A DNA stretch of 64,000 bases from the NCBI GenBank assembly GCA_023078555.1, contig CM041196.1, forward strand, positions 1-64,000, written 5' to 3'. Within the stretch, counting starts at the first letter, position 1; every line of letters begins with the position of its first letter. Positions 36,101 through 47,644 of the stretch are shown piece after piece. The DNA comes from Ulva prolifera. Its lineage: Eukaryota > Chlorophyta > Ulvophyceae > Ulvales > Ulvaceae. The notes below the pieces were generated by a model. The model saw only the letters and a list, made by a program, of their open reading frames with translations. It was not told the origin of the DNA and ran no database searches. The position numbers and the translations under genes were made by a program.

Positions 36101-39100
36101 CTATCACGCGGCCCATATTCACTTGGTGCATTGTGTTCAGGGCACCTCTCGTAATGCAGCTAGGTTCCATGCTGCCCGCACTTCGGAACATCGGTGTCTG
36201 AGTTACCGAATGTCGATCTATCACGCGGCCTATATTCACTTGGTGCATTGTGTTCAGGGCACCTCTCGTAATGCAGCTAGGTTCCATGCTGCCCGCACTA
36301 CGGAACATCGGTGTCTGAGTTACCGAATGTCGATCTATCACGCGGCCCATGTTGACTTGGTGCGTTATGTTTAGGGCACTTCTCATCATGCAGCCAAGTT
36401 CAATTGCCCCAACACTACGTTACATCGGTGTCTGAGTTACCGAATCTCGATCTATCACGCGGTCTATATTCACTTGGTGCGGTGTGTTTAGGGCACTTCT
36501 CGTAATGCAGCTAGGTTCCATGCTGCCCGCACTTCGGAACATCGGTGTCTAAGTTACCGAATCTCGATCCATCACGCGGTCTATATTATCTTGGTGCGGT
36601 GTGTTCAGGGCCCTTCTCGTAATGCAGCTAGGTTCCATGCTGCCCGCACTTCGGAACATCGGTGTCTGAGTTACCGAATCTCGATCTATCACGCGGCCTA
36701 TATTCACTTGGTGCGGTGTGTTCAGGGCACTTCTCGTAATGCAGCTAGGTTCCATGCTGCCCGCACTTCGGAACATCGGTGTCTGAGTTACCGAATCTCG
36801 ATCTATCACGCGGCCTATATTCACTTGGTGCGTTGTGTTCAGGGCACTTCTCGTAATGCAGCTAGGTTCCATGCTGCCCGCACTTCGGAACATCGGTGTC
36901 TGAGTTACCGAATGTCGATCTATCACGCGGCCCATGTTGACTTGGTGCATCGTGATTAGGGCACTTCTCATCATGCAGCCAAGTTCAATTGCCCCAACAC
37001 TACGTTACATCGGTGTCTGAGTTACCGAATCTCGATCTATCACGCGGCCCATATTCACTTCGTGCGTGGTGTTCAGGGAACTTCTCGTAATGCAGCTAGG
37101 ATCCATGCTGCCCGCACTTCGGAACATCGGTGTCTGAGTTACCGAATGTCGATCTATCACGCGGCCCATGTTGACTTGGTGCGTTATGTTTAGGGCACTT
37201 CTCATCATGCAGCCAAGTTCAATTGCCCCAACACTACGTTACATCGGTGTCTGAGTTACCGAATCTCGATCTATCACGCGGTCTATATTCACTTGGTGCG
37301 GTGTGTTTAGGGCACTTCTCGTAATGCAGCTAGGTTCCATGCTGCCCGCACTTCGGAACATCGGTGTCTAAGTTACCGAATCTCGATCCATCACGCGGTC
37401 TATATTATCTTGGTGCGGTGTGTTCAGGGCCCTTCTCGTAATGCAGCTAGGTTCCATGCTGCCCGCACTTCGGAACATCGGTGTCTGAGTTACCGAATCT
37501 CGATCTATCACGCGGCCTATATTCACTTGGTGCGTTGTGTTCAGGGCACTTCTCGTAATGCAGCTAGGTTCCATGCTGCCCGCACTTCGGAACATCGGTG
37601 TCTGAGTTACCGAATGTCGATCTATCACGCGGCCCATGTTGACTTGGTGCATCGTGATTAGGGCACTTCTCATCATGCAGCCAAGTTCAATTGCCCCAAC
37701 ACTACGTTACATCGGTGTCTGAGTTACCGAATCTCGATCTATCACGCGGCCCATATTCACTTCGTGCGTGGTGTTCAGGGCACTTCTCGTAATGCAGCTA
37801 GGATCCATGCTGCCCGCACTTCGGAACATCGGTGTCTGAGTTACTGAATCTCGATCTATCACGCGGCCTATATTCACTTGGTGCATTGTGTTCAGGGCAC
37901 TTCTCGTAATGCAGCTAGGTTCCATGCTGCCCGCACTTCGGAACATCGGTGTCTAAGTTACCGAATCTCGATCCATCACGCGGTCTATATTATCTTGGTG
38001 CGGTGTGTTCAGGCCCCTTCTCGTAATGCAGCTAGGTTCCATGCTGCCCGCACTTCGGAACATCGGTGTCTGAGTTACCGAATCTCGATCTATCACGCGG
38101 CCTATATTCACTTGGTGCGTTGTGTTCAGGGCACTTCTCGTAATGCAGCTAGGTTCCATGGTGCCCGCACTTCGGAACATCGGTGTCTAAGTTACCGAAT
38201 CTCGATCCATCACGCGGTCTATATTATCTTGGTACGGTGTGTTCAGGGCACTTCTCGTAATGCAGCTAGGTTCCATGCTGCCCGCACTTCGGAACATCGG
38301 TGTCTGAGTTACCGAATCTCGATCTATCACGCGGCCTATATTCACTTGGTGCGGTGTGTTCAGGGCACTTCTCGTAATGCAGCTAGGTTCCATGCTGCCC
38401 GCACTTCGGAACATCGGTGTCTGAGTTACCGAATGTCGATCTATCACGCGGCCCATGTTGACTTGGTGCATCGTGATTAGGGCACTTCTCATCATGCAGC
38501 CAAGTTCAATTGCCCCAACACTACGTTACATCGGTGTCTGAGTTACCGAATCTCGATCTATCACGCGGCCCATATTCACTTCGTGCGTGGTGTTCAGGGC
38601 ACTTCTCGTAATGCAGCTAGGTTCCATGCTGCCCGCACTTCGGAACATCGGTGTCTGAGTTACCGAATCTCGATCTATCACGCGGCCTATATTCACTTGG
38701 TGCGGTGTGTTCAGGGCACTTCTCGTAATGCAGCTAGGTTCCATGCTGCCCGCACTTCGGAACATCGGTGTCTGAGTTACCGAATGTCGATCTATCACGC
38801 GGCCCATGTTGACTTGGTGCGTTGTGTTTAGGGCACTTCTCATCATGCAGCCAAGTTCAATTGCCCCAACACTACGTTACATCGGTGTCTGAGTTACCGA
38901 ATCTCGATCTATCACGCGGCCCATATTCACTTCGTGCGTGGTGTTCAGGGCACTTCTCGTAATGCAGCTAGGTTCCATGCTGCCCGCACTTCGGAACATC
39001 GGTGTCTGAGTTACCGAATCTTGATCTATCACGCGGCCTATATTCACTTGGTGCATTGTGTTCAGGGCACTTCTCGTAATGCAGCTAGGTTCCATGCTGC

Positions 39101-42100
39101 CCGCACTTCGGAACATCGGTGTCTGAGTTACCGAATGTCGATCTATCACGCGGCCCATGTTGACTTGGTGCATCGTGATTAGGGCACTTCTCATCATGCA
39201 GCCAAGTTCAATTGCCCCAACACTACGTTACATCGGTGTCTGAGTTACCGAATCTCGATCTATCACGCGGCCCATATTCACTTCGTGCGTGGTTTTCAGG
39301 GCACTTCTCGTAATGCAGCTAGGTTCCATGCTGCCCGCACTTCGAAACATCGGTGTCTGAGTTACCGAATCTCGATCTATCACGCGGCCTATATTCACTT
39401 GGTGCATTGTGTTCAGGGCACCTCTCGTAATGCAGCTAGGTTCCATGCTGCCCGCACTTCGGAACATCGGTGTCTGAGTTACCAAATCTCGATCTATCAC
39501 GCGGCCTATATTCACTTGGTGCATTGTGTTCAGGGCACTTCTCGTAATGCAGTTAGGTTCCATGCTGCCCGCACTTCGGAACATCGGTGTCTGAGTTACC
39601 GAATCTCGATCTATCACGCGGCCCATATTCACTTCGTGCGTGGTGTTCAGGGAACTTCTCGTAATGCAGCTAGAATCCATGCTGCCCGCACTTCGGAACA
39701 TCGGTGTCTGAGTTACCGAATCTCGATCGATCACGCGGCGTATATTCACTTGGTGCGTTGTGTTCAGGGCACTTCTCGTAATGCAGCTAGGTTCCATGCT
39801 GCCCGCACTTCGGAACATCGGTGTCTGAGTTACCGAATGTCGATCTATCACGCGGCCCATGTTGACTTGGTGCGTTGTGTTTAGGGCACTTCTCATCATG
39901 CAGCCAAGTTCAATTGCCTCAACACTACGTTACATCGGTGTCTGAGTTACCGAATCTCGATCTATCACGCGGCCCATATTCACTTCGTGCGTGGTGTTCA
40001 GGGAACTTCACGTAATGCAGCTAGAATCCATGCTGCCCGCACTTCGGAACATCGGTGTCTGAGTTACCGAATCTCGATCGATCACGCGGCGTATATTCAC
40101 TTGGTGCGTTGTGTTCAGGGCACTTCTCGTAATGCAGCTAGGTTCCATGCTGCCCGCACTTCGGAACATCGGTGTCTGAGTTACCGAATGTCGATCTATC
40201 ACGCGGCCCATGTTGACTTGGTGCGTTGTGTTTAGGGCACTTCTCATCATGCAGCCAAGTTCAATTGCCTCAACACTACGTTACATCGGTGTCTGAGTTA
40301 CCGAATCTCGATCTATCACGCGGCCCATATTCACTTCGTGCGTGGTGTTCAGGGAACTTCTCGTAATGTAGCTAGGATCCATGCTGCCCGCACTTTGGAA
40401 CATCGGTGTCTGACTACCGAAAATCGATCTATCACGCGGCCTATATTCACTTGGTGCGTTGTGTTCAGGGCACTTCTCGTATTGCAGCTAGGTTCCATGC
40501 TGCCCGCACTTCGGAACATCGGTGTCTGAGTTACCGAATCTCGATCTATCACGCGGCCTATATTCACTTGGTGCATTGTGTTCAGGGCACTTCTCGTAAT
40601 GCAGCTAGGTTCCATGCTGCCCGCACTTCGGAACATCGGTGTCTGAGTTACCGAATCTCGATCGATCACGCGGCGTATATTCACTTGGTGCGTTGTGTTC
40701 AGGGCACTTCTCGTAATGCAGCTAGGTTCCATGCTGCCCGCACTTCGGAACATCGGTGTCTGAGTTACCGAATGTCGATCTATCACGCGGCCCATGTTGA
40801 CTTGGTGCGTTGTGTTTAGGGCACTTCTCATCATGCAGCCAAGTTCAATTGCCTCAACACTACGTTACATCGGTGTCTGAGTTACCGAATCTCGATCTAT
40901 CACGCGGCCCATATTCACTTCGTGCGTGGTGTTCAGGGCACTTCTCGTAATGCAGCTAGGTTCCATGCTGCCCGCACTTCGGAACATCGGTGTCTGAGTT
41001 ACCGAATCTTGATCTATCACGCGGCCTATATTCACTTGGTGCATTGTGTTCAGGGCACTTCTCGTAATGCAGCTAGGTTCCATGCTGCCCGCACTTCGGA
41101 ACATCGGTGTCTGAGTTACCGAATGTCGATCTATCACGCGGCCCATGTTGACTTGGTGCATCGTGATTAGGGCACTTCTCATCATGCAGCCAAGTTCAAT
41201 TGCCCCAACACTACGTTACATCGGTGTCTGAGTTACCGAATCTCGATCTATCACGCGGCCCATATTCACTTCGTGCGTGGTTTTCAGGGCACTTCTCGTA
41301 ATGCAGCTAGGTTCCATGCTGCCCGCACTTCGAAACATCGGTGTCTGAGTTACCGAATCTCGATCTATCACGCGGCCTATATTCACTTGGTGCATTGTGT
41401 TCAGGGCACCTCTCGTAATGCAGCTAGGTTCCATGCTGCCCGCACTTCGGAACATCGGTGTCTGAGTTACCGAATCTCGATCGATCACGCAGCGTATATT
41501 CACTTGGTGCGTTGTGTTCAGGGCACTTCTCGTAATGCAGCTAGGTTCCATGCTGCCCGCACTTCGGAACATCGGTTTCTGCGTTACCGAATCTCGATCT
41601 ATCACGCGGCCTATATTCACTTGGTGCATTGTGTTCAGGGCACTTCTCGTAATGCAGCTAGGTTCCATGCTGCCCGCACTTCGGAACATCGGTGTCTGAG
41701 TTACCGAATGTCGATCTATCACGCGGCCCATGTTGACTTGGTGCGTTATGTTTAGGGCACTTCTCATCATGCAGCCAAGTTCAATTGCCCCAACACTACG
41801 TTACATCGGTGTCTGAGTTACCGAATCTCGATCTATCACGCGGTCTATATTCACTTGGTGCGGTGTGTTTAGGGCACTTCTCGAAATGCAGCTAGGTTCC
41901 ATGCTTTCCGCACTTCGGAACATCGGTGTCTAAGTTACCGAATCTCGATCCATCACGCGGTCTATATTATCTTGGTGCGGTGTGTTCAGGGCCCTTCTCG
42001 TAATGCAGCTAGGTTCCATGCTGCCCGCACTTCGGAACATCGGTGTCTGAGTTACCGAATCTCGATCTATCACGCGGCCTATATTCACTTGGTGCGTTGT

Positions 42101-44443
42101 GTTCAGGGCACTTCTCGTAATGCAGCTAGGTTCCATGGTGCCCGCACTTCGGAACATCGGTGTCTAAGTTACCGAATCTCGATCCATCACGCGGTCTATA
42201 TTATCTTGGTGCGGTGTGTTCAGGGCACTTCTCGTAATGCAGCTAGGTTCCATGCTGCCCGCACTTCGGAACATCGGTGTCTGAGTTACCGAATCTCGAT
42301 CTATCACGCGGCCTATATTCACTTGGTGCGGTGTGTTCAGGGCACTTCTCGTAATGCAGCTAGGTTCCATGCTGCCCGCACTTCGGAACATCGGTGTCTG
42401 AGTTACCGAATCTCGATCTATCACGCGGCCTATATTCACTTGGTGCGTTGTGTTCAGGGCACTTCTCGTAATGCAGCTAGGTTCCATGCTGCCCGCCCTT
42501 TGGAATATTTGTGTCTGAATTACCGAATCTCGATCCATCACGCGGTCTATATTATCTTGGTGCGGTGTGTTCAGGGCACTTCTCGTAATGCAGCTAGGTT
42601 CCATGCTGCCCGCACTTCGGAACATCGGTGTCTGAGTTACCGAATCTCGATCTATCACGCGGCCTATATTCACTTGGTGCGGTGTGTTCAGGGCACTTCT
42701 CGTAATGCAGCTAGGTTCCATGCTGCCCGCACTTCGGAACATCGGTGTCTGAGTTACCAAATCTCGATCTATCACGCGGCCTATATTCACTTGGTGCATT
42801 GTGTTCAGGGCACTTCTCGTAATGCAGTTAGGTTCCATGCTGCCCGCACTTCGGAACATCGGTGTCTGAGTTACCGAATCTCGATCTATCACGCGGCCTA
42901 TATTCACTTGGTGCATTGTGTTCAGGGCACCTCTCGTAATGCAGCTAGGTTCCATGCTGCCCGCACTACGGAACATCGGTGTCTAAGTTACCGAATCTCG
43001 ATCCATCACGCGGTCTATATTATCTTGGTGCGGTGTGTTCAGGGCACTTCTCGTAATGCAGCTAGGTTCCATGCTGCCCGCACTTCGGAACATCGGTGTC
43101 TAAGTTACCGAATCTCGATCTATCACGCGGCCTATATTCACTTGGTGCGTTGTGTTCAGGGCACTTCTCGTAATGCAGCTAGGTTATATGCTGCCCGCAC
43201 TTCGGAACATCTGTGTCTGAGTTACCGAATGTCGATCTATCACGCGGCCTATATTCACTTGGTGCGGTGTGTTCAGGGCACTTCTCGTAATGCAGCTAGG
43301 TTCCATGCTGCCCGCACTTCGGAACATCGGTGTCTGAGTTACCAAATCTCGATCTATCACGCGGCCTATATTCACTTGGTGCGGTGTGTTCAGGGCACTT
43401 CTCGTAATGCAGCTAGGTTCCATGCTGCCCGCACTTCGGAACATCGGTGTCTGAGTTACCAAATCTCGATCTATCACGCGGCCTATATTCACTTGGTGCA
43501 TTGTGTTCAGGGCACTTCTCGTAATGCAGTTAGGTTCCATGCTGCCCGCACTTCGGAACATCGGTGTCTGAGTTACCGAATCTCGATCTATCACGCGGCC
43601 TATATTCACTTGGTGCATTGTGTTCAGGGCACCTCTCGTAATGCAGCTAGGTTCCATGCTGCCCGCACTACGGAACATCGGTGTCTAAGTTACCGAATCT
43701 CGATCCATCACGCGGTCTATATTATCTTGGTGCGGTGTGTTCAGGGCACTTCTCGTAATGCAGCTAGGTTCCATGCTGCCCGCACTTCGGAACATCGGTG
43801 TCTAAGTTACCGAATCTCGATCTATCACGCGGCCTATATTCACTTGGTGCGTTGTGTTCAGGGCACTTCTCGTAATGCAGCTAGGTTATATGCTGCCCGC
43901 ACTTCGGAACATCTGTGTCTGAGTTACCGAATGTCGATCTATCACGCGGCCCATGTTGACTTGGTGCATTGTGTTTAGGGCACTTCTCATCATGCAGCCA
44001 AGTTCAATTGCCCCAACACTACGTTACATCGGTTTCTGAGTTACCGAATCTCGATCTATCACGCGGCCTATATTCACTTGGTGCGGTGTGTTTAGGGCAC
44101 TTCTCGTAATGCAGCTAGGTTCCATGATGCCCGCACTTTGGAATATCGGTGTCTGAATTACCGAATCTCGATCTATTACGCGCCCCATATTCACTTGGTG
44201 CGTTGTGTTTAGGGCACTTCTCATCATGCAGCCAAGTTCAATTGCCCCAACACTACGTTACATCGGTGTCTGAGTTACCGAATCTCGATCTATCACGCGG
44301 CCTATATTCACTTCGTGCGTGGTGTTCAGGGCACTTCTCGTAATGCAGCTAGGTTCCATTCTGCCCGCACTTCGGAACATCGGTGTCTGAGTTACCGAAT
44401 CTCGATCTATCACGCGGCCTATATTCACTTGGTGCATTGTGTT

Positions 44444-45029
44444 TGGAGATGAGTGTGGCTGTGTGGGTGTGTGGCTGAGTGGCTGTGGCCAGCGCGGGTG
44501 CTGCCGTTGCGTGGGTCTGTTGGTGTGTGATGCGTGTGGCTCAGTGCGTGTGGCTCGTTGCGCGGTGTGAGTTCCTCTGGTTGTTGCTCGCGGCACCGGG
44601 TGCTACCTGCCTTGCTTGCTTTGTCCTTGTAACACCCGAGCCTTCACACCCCACACCCACAAGCACACCCGCACGCTCACCCACCCACACTCGCACCCCG
44701 CCCACCAGCCCTGCTCCAGAGCCCCGAAAGCACACGAAGCCGAGGCTGCAGAGCCAAACACACCGAGACCCCAACCCCCCCGGAGCCCCTCGCACAGTAC
44801 TCCCCGCACAGTGCCCGCATACCAAATCGTCCTATGCCGGCTGCATCATGTGTAGAGCTCCACCGAACAGTATACACACGAATTCAGCCTCGCACGTAAA
44901 ACAAACAAGTCCAGCTAGTGTGTTTATCATCCTTAATGGCCCAGTCGTTTAGTTGCAGCCCATGCATGCTCCCCGGCGACCGGTGCCACCTACCGAAGCT
45001 TCTAGTAGCCCATAGTATAGAGGTCCGGC
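44444..45029. other. Satellite-flanking DNA, left arm, no gene seen
   Basis: GT-rich near the satellite (gtgtggctgtgtgggtgtgtgg), then CA/CCC-rich (cacacccacaagcacacccgc). About 44537-44636 has a diverged third relative at 57144-57240. No gene supported. Confidence 0.6.
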
Positions 45030-45640
45030 AATGGATCAGCTCGGCGACGATTCAGCGTAGCAATGCATCACCGCGGCGATGGAAGGGCGTGGCGGAAGAG
45101 TAGCGTGGCGGAGGAGCAGCGTGGCAGACGAGCAGCGTGGCGGTGAAGGAATGCACCAATGGATCAGCTGGATGATGGTTCAGCGTAGCAATGTATCACC
45201 GCGGCGATGGAGGAACGTTGCGGAGGACCAGCGTGGCGGATGAGCAGCGTGGCGGTGGAGGAGCGCAATGGTTCACCACGGACATTGATGAGCGCGGCGG
45301 TGGAGGAGCACGGCATTGGAGAATCGTGGCGTTGGAGAAGTGTGGCAATGGACCAGCTCGGCGATGGTTTAGCGTAGCAATGTATCACCACGGCGATGGA
45401 GGAGCGTGGCGGAAGACCAGCGTGGCGGAGGAGCAGCGTGGCGGTGGAGGAGCGCGGCAATAGATTAGCGCGGACATGGATGAGCGCGGCGATGGATCTG
45501 CGCGGAGGTTGATCAGCACGGCGGTGGAGGAGCGCGATATTGGATCAGCGCGGCAGTGGGAAGCGCGGCGGTGAAGGAGCGTGGCTGCGGAGAAGCGTGG
45601 TGGAGGATCGGCGATGGAGAAGCGCATTGGCCCGGGGGAG
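45030..45640. repeat. GC-rich minisatellite, left arm
   Basis: Degenerate short repeats built on 'gcggyggaggagcgtggc' and 'agcgtagcaatgtatcaccgcggcgatgg'. It includes a 189-bp segment (45181-45369) bounded by direct repeats 'atggtt(c/t)agcgtagcaatg' that is missing from the right arm. Confidence 0.75.
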
Positions 45641-45734
45641 CTGGCGGGTGCCGGCGCTGCTATGCTGCTCTGCTACTCAGGGCAGCGTTCTCGGAACATG
45701 GGTATGGAGATCGGGACGGTGGCCATTGGAAAGT

Positions 45735-45766
<32 letters not shown>
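45735..45766. repeat. 32-bp poly-G run, left arm
   Basis: Unbroken run of 32 G. The partner run in the right arm has 22 C. Length here is probably unreliable. Confidence 0.9.
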
Positions 45767-45869
45767 CTCCTTGGGGCTGGGGGCATCTCCCGCGACAACG
45801 TGCGCGTTGGGCCAGAGGGGGCCGGGCTTCCACCCTAGGCCGCCGTTTCCACGCGGGTGGGGTCCTTTT

Positions 45870-46135
45870 GGCGGAGGGGCCGGGGTTTGTGGCTGGTGTT
45901 CGGAGCAGCATCTGCGAGGTGACAGTCAGGTGGACGCCGACCCAGCCAGCCTTCAACTTCACTAGTACCACAAGCAGTGTGTCCTCCCTTGGCTCCGAGA
46001 ACACCACAGTAGCCGCTGCGCGCTTTGTGGCCGTTCTCGAGCCGTCGATGCGCACGCACGCGACGCCGTCGGCCGGGAGACACTTCAAAAGGATCGAGGG
46101 AACAAACAAACCTGCAACAGGTCCGCATTGCAGAA
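45870..46135 (-). pseudogene. Decayed SNF2/RAD5-type helicase C-terminal fragment, left arm
   Basis: On the minus strand an open frame carries ADGVACVRIDGS, then KRAAATVVFSE, then LKAGWVGVHLT, then TNPG. This is the order of the SNF2 helicase C-terminal lobe: (V)RxDGS (motif IV side), R..A...F, (S)LKAGGVGLNLT (motif V) and WNP (motif VI side). Key residues are altered: the Ser of SLKAGG is Lys, GG is GW, GLNL is GVHL, and the aromatic of WNP and the QA..R..R.GQ arginine-finger motif are lost. No upstream helicase motifs are nearby. The fragment is therefore a relic of a RAD5/RAD16/HLTF-like or other SNF2 ATPase and not a working enzyme. An identical fragment sits in the right arm in inverse orientation. 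Confidence 0.6.
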
Positions 46136-46488
46136 AGAGGCGGCGTTCTCCGTGTGTTCTGGCTGCCATAGCTAATGAACATCACCTTGAGTGGCTGCAT
46201 GGAGGTCTTGGCCTTTGCATGGTGGCAGTGTTGCTAGACACTGGGATGGACATCACAAGAGTGACTGGGACCGAGCTAGGACATCACAAGAGTGTCTGGG
46301 ACTGAGCCAGCCACTTTCACGGTGTTCGGGCTCGCATGCTGCCTGTTACGGAGGCCACAACGATGCGCTCGCGCACATAGATTGACCAATCAGGAAAATT
46401 GCGGTGTGATAGAGCGTGGAAGTTCCACTACAACAACTTGCCGTCATCGGCCGGGGATGTCTGCTTTCCCCATCATGCACGTTGAAAG

Positions 46489-46912
46489 TTTCTACAAGGC
46501 CGTCGAGGCGGCGATCGTGCGAGACTTCCGGCGCAAGGCCTTCCAGCCTTCGATCGAATCTGTAGCGGTCAACGCGCAGGGCGACCGTGACGTCGGGACT
46601 GCTGCTCATCACTACATCATCTCTGGAACAATGGTGTGAACTAATCTTATCAGGAACTGCAGATCCCCCGACACTAATCACACTGGCACTACTGCCGCTG
46701 CTTCACATGGCGGGGTGTGGCGTCGCAGCTTTAGCCTTAGGTACCAAGCATCACACATGCATGCAGGCCAACGATGAGTTTGCGGAAGCAAAGGACGGGT
46801 ACAGAGGCGAAGCGGAGCTCGAGAATGGCTCCTGTAGAGATGACGAGCTCGTCGGCACGGAGGCGCAGAACCCCCTCGTGGCCATTGCGGACGCCGCCGG
46901 CGGCGCTAGTTC
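46489..46912. other. Start of single-copy spacer, weak coding look
   Basis: Sequence not shared with the other arm. A plus-strand frame (about 46480-46600) reads FYKAVEAAIVRDFRRKAFQP, which looks protein-like and could be an upstream piece of the neighbouring polymerase pseudogene, but I cannot match it to a known segment. Confidence 0.3.
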
Positions 46913-47405
46913 TCGACCCCCCACATCTCCTCCAACGTGTACGTCGTGCCGGTGCCGAATCCCGATGCGCCGCCGTCGCTCCACACCAACGGCATCAACT
47001 GCGGCATTGCATGGTAGCACAGCACCGTCGTCGGCCCTACCAAGCTTGCATGCAACGACGTCATGCATATGCTGCGCGTGTACGGCGTTGAGGTGGCGCG
47101 CAACGCTCGTCACGTAGGTCCGCGTGGTCCTCGGCGCGTGCGGCATCTCGGTGGACGCGCGGCACCTGTCGCTAATCGCCGACTTCATGACGCACGCGGG
47201 TGGCTACAGGGGATGCAGCCGCCACGGCATTCCTTCACGCGCGTTGCCACTACTGTAGATTTCGTTCAAGATGTCGGCGGCGTTTCAGCTGGACGCGGCG
47301 GCGTCCGGGGCGTTGGACGAGCTCGGCTCGGCGACGTCGACTTTGCCATTGCCCGATGCGCTACGTCCATGCGTGCGGCAGCAGTGTCCACCATGGATAG
47401 CCAAA
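46913..47405 (+). pseudogene. RNA polymerase I largest subunit, C-terminal region, pseudogene fragment
   Basis: Frame 1 (46913-47117) reads NVYVVPVP, LHTNGINCGIAW, an in-frame TAG, then CNDVMHMLRVYGVEVAR. After a frameshift near 47112-47118 it continues with GISVDARHLSLIADFMT, HAGGYRGCSRHGI, an in-frame TAG (47256-47258), then ISFKMSAAF and LDELGSA. This is the ordered set of conserved blocks in the C-terminal part of the Pol I largest subunit (RPA190/RPA194 family): TDGIN, SND..AM...YGVEAAR, GI.VD.RHL.LIADYMT, GGY...R.GI, K.SFET...F, D.L.SPSA. The YGVEAAR and GGY forms fit Pol I better than Pol II or III. Two stops and a frameshift make it non-functional. The real gene would transcribe rRNA in the nucleolus. 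Confidence 0.75.
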
Positions 47406-47468
47406 GCAATTGGTGAGCACCAGCCCGGCATATGCTATAGGGCTGCGGTCGCAGGCGCCAACCACGCA

Positions 47469-47600
47469 CGCTCGGGGTCCCGGCAGCGGTGCATAATCGG
47501 AAACCTCGAGGGCCGCGCGCAGGCGAAAGCACCGTGCGCGATCGACGCGAGTGACCGCGCCGTCGTCCAGTTTGTGCGCGGCGAGGACGGCCTCGCTGGC
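47469..47600 (+). pseudogene. RNA polymerase I largest subunit, middle region, displaced pseudogene fragment
   Basis: The frame reads RSGSRQRCIIGNLEG, about 15 non-matching residues, then VVQFVRGEDGLAG. In the Pol I largest subunit the matching stretch is the bridge-helix/trigger-loop-proximal segment RSGYLQRC(I/L)IK.LEG ... VVQF.YGEDGLD. The 'QRC' with 'LEG' is characteristic of Pol I; Pol II and III have QRR and LED. In the intact protein this segment lies several hundred residues before the C-terminal blocks, but here it lies after them on the same strand. So the pseudogene is rearranged, not merely truncated. Confidence 0.7.
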
Positions 47601-47644
47601 ACCTCCTGCCTCCTCGGCTGTGCCTTCGTCTGTACCTACCCCCG

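Larger units (their letters stand above)
20912..44443. repeat. 117-bp satellite array, left block (about 200 monomers)
   Basis: Head-to-tail monomers of 117 bp fill 23.5 kb. Two main classes are seen. Class A reads ctcgtaatgcagctaggttc...tgcccgcacttcggaacatc. Class B reads catcatgcagccaagttc...ccccaacactacgttacatc and usually follows a variant with gcccatgttgacttgg. Class B monomers recur every 3 to 5 monomers in much of the array (spacings of 351, 468, 585 bp), giving higher-order repeats. A 22-bp partial duplication (an extra aatatcggtgtctgagttgccg) marks several copies. Because 117 is 39 codons and the consensus lacks stops in certain frames, open frames of up to 668 codons appear on both strands. 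Their residues follow the monomer with no independent coding signal. Confidence 0.97.
41881..46488. repeat. Left arm of large inverted duplication
   Basis: Reverse-complement partner of 57745-62391. The inner end is sharp: both arms share gcacgttgaaag and then diverge at 46489 and 57744. The outer part lies in the satellite, where rare variants pair up in mirrored order. Examples are 'ccattctgcccgc' (44358 with 59667), the class B monomer with 'catcggtttctg' (44030 with 59885) and 'catgctttccgcac' next to a 'ctcgaaatgc' variant (41903 with 62356). Homology probably continues outward with rearrangement. Confidence 0.85.

Noticed and set aside
41972..43978. 668-codon open frame of 39-residue repeats, and all similar frames on both strands at 20.9-44.4 kb and 59.6-64.0 kb
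   Set aside because: They follow the 117-bp satellite, exist on both strands at once, and vary as the monomer varies with no start, splice or poly(A) context.
21061..44230. Telomere-like TTTAGGG strings
   Set aside because: They occur once per class B monomer inside 'gtgtttagggcac' and never in tandem.
20912..44443. CRISPR-like regular repeats
   Set aside because: There are no unique spacers; the repeats are contiguous 117-bp monomers in a eukaryotic genome, and no cas genes are present.
45556..46305. 249-codon plus-strand frame with a Gly run (and its mirror at 57928-58683)
   Set aside because: It depends on the length of a homopolymer run, and the opposite strand carries the recognisable helicase relic.
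46751..47188. 145-codon minus-strand frame over the polymerase relic
   Set aside because: The plus strand holds the ordered conserved blocks of the Pol I subunit; the minus-strand frame is a GC-rich shadow.
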